Assembly (NCBI GenBank): GCA_025937115.1
Contig: JAICSB010000110.1
Location: 1 to 9,320 of the forward strand
Length of the DNA: 9,320 nucleotides
Direction of reading: 5' to 3'
Origin: Pseudonocardiaceae bacterium
Lineage (GTDB): Bacteria; Actinomycetota; Actinomycetes; Mycobacteriales; Pseudonocardiaceae
In this document: in pieces, positions 5,584 to 9,320 of the stretch
How positions within the stretch are numbered: the first letter of the stretch is position 1
How the letters are laid out: the number at the start of each line of letters is the position of its first letter
Translations under genes and position numbers: made by a program
The notes under the pieces: generated by a model
What the model saw: only the letters and a program-made list of their open reading frames with translations
Databases searched by the model: none
Told to the model about the DNA's origin: nothing

Positions 5584-6298
5584 CCGGTTCGCCGAGATAC
5601 TCGGCGTAGCGCCTGGCCCAGGTGCCGTCGTCGATCGCGCGCCGCAACACCGAGGTGACCCGTTCGCGTAGCACCGGGTCGCCCGGCGGCAGGCCGACGC
5701 CGTATTCGGTGTTTCCCAGTACCAAGTAGGGACCCGCGATGCCGACTTCGGCGCTGCGTGCTGCGGTGATGGCGTAACCGCCGAGCGCGAGATCAGCTTC
5801 GCCCCGGCCCAGTGCCGCTTCCCGGCTACCCCCGGTCAGCGGTTTGAAGCTGGTGCGGGCGGGATCCACCCCCAAGTCATGGGCGATCAGATCAAGCATC
5901 GCGATATCGAACCCGGTGTATCCGCCGGAACCGGACGAGCGCTGCGCCAGCCCAGGCTTCTCCTCGATAGCGACGATGAGCTTGCCGCGCCGGGTGATCC
6001 GGTCGATGGTCGGTGATCCGCTGCTTGCCGGGCGTGCTGGCGCGATGGTGTCGAAGGGGCTGCCAGCCACTGGGGCGGGGTGATCGCGGAACCGGTCGGT
6101 GACCCCGTCGACGGCCCGGCCCAGCACCCACAACGCTGCGATCCCGACGATCACCAGCAGGATCAGCAGGCAACCGATCCGGCGCGGCCGCAGCCATCCG
6201 CGCCGGCGCATGACGTACAAGATCGAGCGGGACCGGGAGACCGGACCTGGGGTCACCGGCTGTCTGCGCACCGCGACGACTCTAGGCGTTCCACGCAT
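5558..6298 (-). CDS. Membrane-anchored single-lobe solute-binding-like protein of the glutamate transporter operon
   Basis: The 246 residues comprise an Arg-rich N-terminus (1-40), one transmembrane helix (about 41-59), a linker (60-96), and a family 3 amino-acid-binding-like domain (97-237). The N-terminal part of lobe 1 is recognisable: GKLIVAIEEKPGL (105-117), GYTGFDIAMLDLIAHDLG (126-143), then the AITAAR segment whose R181 matches the carboxylate-binding Arg (R133 of GluB), and AGPY (188-191). Normal binding proteins enter lobe 2 here. This one jumps within about eight residues to YGVGLPPGD (199-207) and the final lobe 1 helices (DGTWARRYAEYL), which align with YGIGIRKGD and the end of GluB. 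Some 80-90 residues of lobe 2 are absent. The positive N-terminus predicts that the domain faces outward. There is no lipobox. The ATG overlaps the gluD stop by one base (TGATG), with GGGAGG just upstream, so translation is probably coupled to the permease. An internal Met30 has no ribosome site. Function is unknown; a transporter modulator is inferred. Confidence 0.8.
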   Translation of the reverse strand: MRGTPRVVAVRRQPVTPGPVSRSRSILYVMRRRGWLRPRRIGCLLILLVIVGIAALWVLGRAVDGVTDRFRDHPAPVAGSPFDTIAPARPASSGSPTIDRITRRGKLIVAIEEKPGLAQRSSGSGGYTGFDIAMLDLIAHDLGVDPARTSFKPLTGGSREAALGRGEADLALGGYAITAARSAEVGIAGPYLVLGNTEYGVGLPPGDPVLRERVTSVLRRAIDDGTWARRYAEYLGEPVPNPPVLR

Positions 6299-7197
6299 CA
6301 GCCTCCCGCTGCGCTGGTTCCAGTCAAGGTCGGCTCGCCCGGCACTAGTGTTGTCGTGGCCTTAGGCACCACCGCACCCGGCCGTACCCGAGTCAATCGC
6401 CATTCGGCCCACATGGCCAGCCTGCTGAGCCCGTAGTTGATCAGGATGAAGATCACGCCGATGGTCAGGTAGAGCTGCAGCGGATTGCGTAGCTGCTGAA
6501 TGGCGATCCCCACGAACCTCACTGCCTCGACGTACTGGATCACGAAACCGAGTGAGGTGTCCTTGAAGATCACTACCAGCTGGCTGATCAGCGCGGGGAG
6601 CATCACCCGGACGGCCTGCGGGACCAGGATCAAGCGCAGTGCCTGTCCGCGAGTGAGCCCGACCGCTGCCGCCGCCTCGGCCTGGCCGCGGGGAAGCGAG
6701 GCGATACCGGCCCGCACGATCTCGGCGATGATCACCGAGTTGTACGCGGTAAGTCCGATCACCAGGTACCACAGCAGCGGCAGGCTCACGCCGAGCTCGG
6801 GTAGCACCCGAGCGGCGAAGAAGATCGCGATGACGACCGGCAGGCCGCGGAAGAACTCCATCGGCCCCACCACGCTCCGGCGTCCCCAGCGGGGCAAACT
6901 GATCCTGGTCACCGCTAACACCGCACCCAACAGCAGCGAGAACCCCATCGCCAGGACTGCCGCTTCGGCGTTGCGCAGCATTGCCAGGCCGAGGTTGGCC
7001 CACAGCGCAATGAAGAATGGGTTCGCCGGGTTGATGACCGGTCCCCACTTCTCCTCGGTGAGCTGGCCTTGCGCGGCGAGCCGCAGTATCACCAGGACTA
7101 CCAGCGCGGCAAGCGCCAAGCCGACGATGATACTGACCGCCTGGATGCGCCTGCGGGTGCGCGGGCCGGGACGGTCGTAGAGCAGCGCGATGCTCAC
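6298..7197 (-). CDS. gluD: Glutamate-type ABC transporter permease GluD
   Basis: This is one of two inner-membrane permeases of a polar amino-acid importer (HisM/GlnP type). It has 299 residues and starts with GTG, which overlaps the gluC stop by four bases (GTGA). A first helix lies near 20-40. The permease core follows: FFRGLPVVIAIFFAARVLPELG (115-136), a typical segment of the family, then the EAA loop EAAAAVGLTRGQALRLILVPQA (174-195) that docks on the ATPase, and KDTSLGFVI (212-220). The last helix ends near 265. A 30-residue tail rich in Pro, Thr, Ala and Gly follows. The N-terminal extension and extra helix relative to GluC are usual for the GluD partner. Assignment to glutamate rests on gene order and on resemblance to corynebacterial GluABCD; glutamine or aspartate cannot be excluded. 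Confidence 0.85.
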   Translation of the reverse strand: MSIALLYDRPGPRTRRRIQAVSIIVGLALAALVVLVILRLAAQGQLTEEKWGPVINPANPFFIALWANLGLAMLRNAEAAVLAMGFSLLLGAVLAVTRISLPRWGRRSVVGPMEFFRGLPVVIAIFFAARVLPELGVSLPLLWYLVIGLTAYNSVIIAEIVRAGIASLPRGQAEAAAAVGLTRGQALRLILVPQAVRVMLPALISQLVVIFKDTSLGFVIQYVEAVRFVGIAIQQLRNPLQLYLTIGVIFILINYGLSRLAMWAEWRLTRVRPGAVVPKATTTLVPGEPTLTGTSAAGG

Positions 7198-7844
7198 CGC
7201 ATCACCGCGACCCTGCGCTCGATGACGCCCAACGCCATACCCGCCGGAATGGTGATGATCAAGTAGCCTAACGCCACACCGAGTAACACCGGAATGAGCG
7301 AAAGTCCCTGCGCAGAGGTCAGCCTGGCCTGCACGCTGAACAGATCCCCGCCAACTCCGAACGCGCCGACGATCGCCGAATTCTTGACCATCGCGATAAT
7401 CACGCTACCGAGCGGCGGAACGACGCTGCGCAGCGCCTGCGGCAACACGACGTCTCGCAGCGACTGGGTGAAGCTCAGCCCCACTGCCCGGGCGGCCTCG
7501 GCCTGTCCGGGCGCCACCGCGTTGATCCCGCTGCGCACGGCCTCGCAGACGAAGGCCGAGGTATAGAGCACCAGGCCGGTAATGCCGAACCAGAAATAGG
7601 CGCCTTTGATGCCGAGCTCAGGCAAGCCGAAGGCACAAAAGAACAGAACGATGGTGAGTGGGCAGTTACGGAAGACGGTCACCCAGGCCGTACCCGTGGC
7701 GCGCAGCGGCGGCAACGGGGAGACCCGGAAGGTGGCTATCACAGTGCCGAGCGTCAGCGACCCGACCGCCGCGTAAAGGCAGATCTGCAAGGTTGTGATA
7801 AAGCCGTCGCGGTACAACCCAATGTTGTCGAGGATGATGTCCAC
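7194..7844 (-). CDS. gluC: Glutamate-type ABC transporter permease GluC
   Basis: This is the second inner-membrane permease of the importer, forming the channel with GluD. It has 216 residues, normal for the family, with about five helices (roughly 18-38, 60-79, 84-106, 141-160, 187-206). FRNCPLTIVLFFCAFGLPELG (58-78) is the family's conserved second-helix region. The EAA loop is EAARAVGLSFTQSLRDVVLPQA (116-137), followed by KNSAIVGAFGVG (154-165). The start is a GTG at 7844, 13 bases after the gluB stop. No Shine-Dalgarno sequence is evident before it, so translation may depend on ribosomes finishing gluB. Its stop overlaps the gluD start by four bases. Confidence 0.88.
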   Translation of the reverse strand: MDIILDNIGLYRDGFITTLQICLYAAVGSLTLGTVIATFRVSPLPPLRATGTAWVTVFRNCPLTIVLFFCAFGLPELGIKGAYFWFGITGLVLYTSAFVCEAVRSGINAVAPGQAEAARAVGLSFTQSLRDVVLPQALRSVVPPLGSVIIAMVKNSAIVGAFGVGGDLFSVQARLTSAQGLSLIPVLLGVALGYLIITIPAGMALGVIERRVAVMR

Positions 7845-7857
7845 TGGCGTACAGCAG

Positions 7858-8751
7858 TTAACTGCAACTGTCGAATGTGGGCAGCTGTGGCGTCTGCTCC
7901 GTTACCTTCCCGGCCGTTGTCTTCCAGGCGTTGGCGTACGCGCCGGACTTGGCAGCTTGGGTGAGCGTGTCGTTGATGAAGGTGCAGAACGCGACGTCAC
8001 CCTTGCGGATCCCGATGCCATAGGGCTCTTTGGTGAAGGTGTCGCCCACCAGCTTGTAAGCGCCGTTGCTGTTGCTCACGAACCCCAGCAGGACCACGTT
8101 GTCGGTGGTCACGACGTCGACCTGACCGGTGCGCAGCGCGTCGGCGCACTTGGAGTAAACGTCGAACAGCGTGAGCTGAGCGGGATCGATGTATTTCCGG
8201 ATGTTCTCCGCCGGGGTCGAACCCTGCACCGAGCACACTTTGGCCTTGGCGCCGCGTAGCGAGTCTGGCCCGGTGATGGCGGTGTTGTCGGACTTGACCA
8301 TGAGCGACTGCCCGGCGAGGTAGTACGGGCCCGCGAAGCTGACCTGCTGACGGCGCTTGTCGTTGATCGTGTAGGTCGCCACTACCAGGTCCACTCTACC
8401 CTGCTTGATCAACTCCTCGCGCTGCGCGGAGGGCGACTCCACCCATTGCACCTTGTCCGGCGGGATCCCGAGCGCGCCGGCGATGATCCTGGCCACTTCG
8501 GTGTCGAAGCCGGTGAGGTTGCCGCTCAGGGTCTGCTGGCCGAACAGCGGCTGGTCGAACTTGGTGCCGATCCGGATGGTGTGGGCCTCAGCGAGCTTGG
8601 CCATCGTGGTGCCGGACTCGAAGTGGACACCTTGGGCGACCGACGGCGTCGAACCGCCACCACCGAGGTCCTGCTGCTGCCCGCATGCGGTCGTAGCCAT
8701 GGCGAATGCGGCCATGGCTACCCCCAATCTTAGGACGGCCTTCCAGCGCAT
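7858..8751 (-). CDS. gluB: Glutamate-type ABC transporter substrate-binding lipoprotein GluB
   Basis: This lipoprotein captures the amino acid outside the membrane and presents it to GluCD. It has 297 residues. A short positive and hydrophobic signal peptide ends in ATTAC, with C23 as the probable lipidated residue; Thr at -3 is a slightly unusual lipobox. The mature domain is a complete two-lobe family 3 binding protein: lobe 1 with HTIRIGTKFDQPLFG (57-71), GFDTEVARIIAGALG (81-95) and R133 in TINDKRRQQV, the hinge at AGPY (140-143), lobe 2 at about 148-240 with VDVVTTDN (211-218), and the return to lobe 1 at YGIGIRKGD (244-252). Cysteines at 173, 202, 256 and 296 could form disulfides. A strong ribosome site GAGGAG (8758-8763) precedes the ATG by six bases, which suits the need for excess binding protein. 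The gap to gluA is 37 bases. Confidence 0.9.
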   Translation of the reverse strand: MRWKAVLRLGVAMAAFAMATTACGQQQDLGGGGSTPSVAQGVHFESGTTMAKLAEAHTIRIGTKFDQPLFGQQTLSGNLTGFDTEVARIIAGALGIPPDKVQWVESPSAQREELIKQGRVDLVVATYTINDKRRQQVSFAGPYYLAGQSLMVKSDNTAITGPDSLRGAKAKVCSVQGSTPAENIRKYIDPAQLTLFDVYSKCADALRTGQVDVVTTDNVVLLGFVSNSNGAYKLVGDTFTKEPYGIGIRKGDVAFCTFINDTLTQAAKSGAYANAWKTTAGKVTEQTPQLPTFDSCS

Positions 8752-8757
8752 TCGCTA

Positions 8758-8763
8758 CTCCTC
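8758..8763 (-). promoter_or_regulatory. Strong ribosome binding site of gluB
   Basis: GAGGAG on the minus strand, six bases before the gluB ATG. It is the clearest Shine-Dalgarno sequence in the transporter operon, in contrast to gluC, which has none visible. Confidence 0.75.
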
Positions 8764-8788
8764 ATGTCAGTGCGGTGAACCTTAACCA

Positions 8789-9320
8789 TCAATGAGTCAA
8801 GATCTTGCCGAGGAAATCCCTGGCGCGAACGGAGCGCGGCGCGGTGAAGAACTGATCGGGCACCGAGTCCTCGACGATCTCGCCGTCGGACATGAACACC
8901 ACCCGGTGTGCGGCGCGGCGGGCGAATCCCATCTCATGGGTGACCACCAGCATGGTCATACCATCGCGCGCCAGCGACGTCATCACGTCGAGCACCTCCT
9001 GGACCATCTCGGGGTCCAGCGCCGAGGTCGGTTCGTCGAAGAGCATCACCTTCGGGCGCATGGCCAGCGCGCGGGCGATCGCGGCGCGCTGCTGCTGACC
9101 GCCGGAGAGCTGCGCGGGGTACTTGTCGGCCTGATCGCTGATCCCGACCCGGGTGAGTAGCTGCATCGCAGCCTCGTGCGCTTCGGGTTTGCTGATCCGG
9201 CGGACCCGCACCGGAGCGAGCTCGACGTTCTCCGCGATCGTCTTGTGGGCGAAGAGATTGAACTGCTGAAAGACCATGCCGACATCGGCCCGCAGCCGGG
9301 CCAGCGCCCGGCCTTCTTCG
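8789..9320 (-). CDS. gluA: Glutamate-type ABC transporter ATPase GluA (partial; 5' end outside the window)
   Basis: This is the cytoplasmic ATPase that drives the importer. The reading frame stays open to the window edge, giving 177 codons. An in-frame ATG at 9277 is internal: the residues before it (ending ARLRADVG) continue the usual family sequence up to [10 protein letters not shown], the Q-loop region. Counting from that Met, visible motifs are the signature [15 protein letters not shown] (57-71), Walker B VMLFDEP (77-83), the D-loop SALD (85-88) and the switch His in VVTHEMGFA (111-119). The C-terminus, DFLGKILTH, is typical of GlnQ-type ATPases. The Walker A P-loop and the start codon lie beyond position 9320, so about a quarter of the protein is missing from view. 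It is the first of the five genes of this operon visible here. Confidence 0.9.
   Translation of the reverse strand, partial: EEGRALARLRADVGMVFQQFNLFAHKTIAENVELAPVRVRRISKPEAHEAAMQLLTRVGISDQADKYPAQLSGGQQQRAAIARALAMRPKVMLFDEPTSALDPEMVQEVLDVMTSLARDGMTMLVVTHEMGFARRAAHRVVFMSDGEIVEDSVPDQFFTAPRSVRARDFLGKILTH

Noticed and set aside
6500..7180. A 226-codon open frame on the plus strand opposite gluD
   Set aside because: It is antisense to a clear permease gene, has low-complexity Ser/Thr/Ala/Arg composition and shows no recognisable domain.
7854..7865. Perfect 12-bp palindrome GCAGTTAACTGC across the gluB stop codon
   Set aside because: It has no loop, so it can form only a four-pair RNA stem, and a single 12-bp palindrome inside an operon can easily be chance.

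Overview
The window is GC-rich actinobacterial DNA. The first three genes closely match, from memory, the mycobacterial Sdh1 succinate dehydrogenase genes (the Rv0247c-Rv0249c type of Mycobacterium tuberculosis). The glutamate-type ABC transporter at the other end has the gluABCD gene order known from Corynebacterium. A member of the Mycobacteriales is therefore the best guess; the genus cannot be fixed from the sequence alone. No rRNA, tRNA, CRISPR array, transposase or integrase gene was seen.

Layout. (1) Positions 29-3551, plus strand: a tight sdh operon in the order membrane anchor, flavoprotein (sdhA), iron-sulfur protein (sdhB). It should oxidise succinate to fumarate and pass electrons to the quinone pool. 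(2) Positions 3553-5451: two paralogous MntP-type (predicted Mn2+ efflux) membrane proteins, transcribed divergently from a 558-base spacer. The spacer holds no convincing gene but at least six inverted repeats. The first mntP-like gene runs head-on into sdhB with one base between the stop codons. The second carries several AT-rich codons that look unlike its neighbours. (3) Positions 5558-9320, minus strand: an ABC importer for an acidic amino acid, probably glutamate. In transcription order it has the ATPase gluA (its 5' end lies beyond the window), the lipoprotein gluB, permeases gluC and gluD, and a fifth gene.

The fifth gene is the most unusual item. It encodes a membrane-anchored solute-binding-like protein that keeps both sequence segments of lobe 1 but lacks the whole of lobe 2. 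It starts inside the gluD stop codon, so it is almost certainly made together with the transporter and may modulate or cap it.

The three blocks are functionally distinct: respiration, metal export and amino-acid uptake. A short imperfect direct repeat lies at the stop codons on both sides of the mntP pair, which raises the possibility that this pair was inserted between older sdh and glu neighbours. That is inference only.
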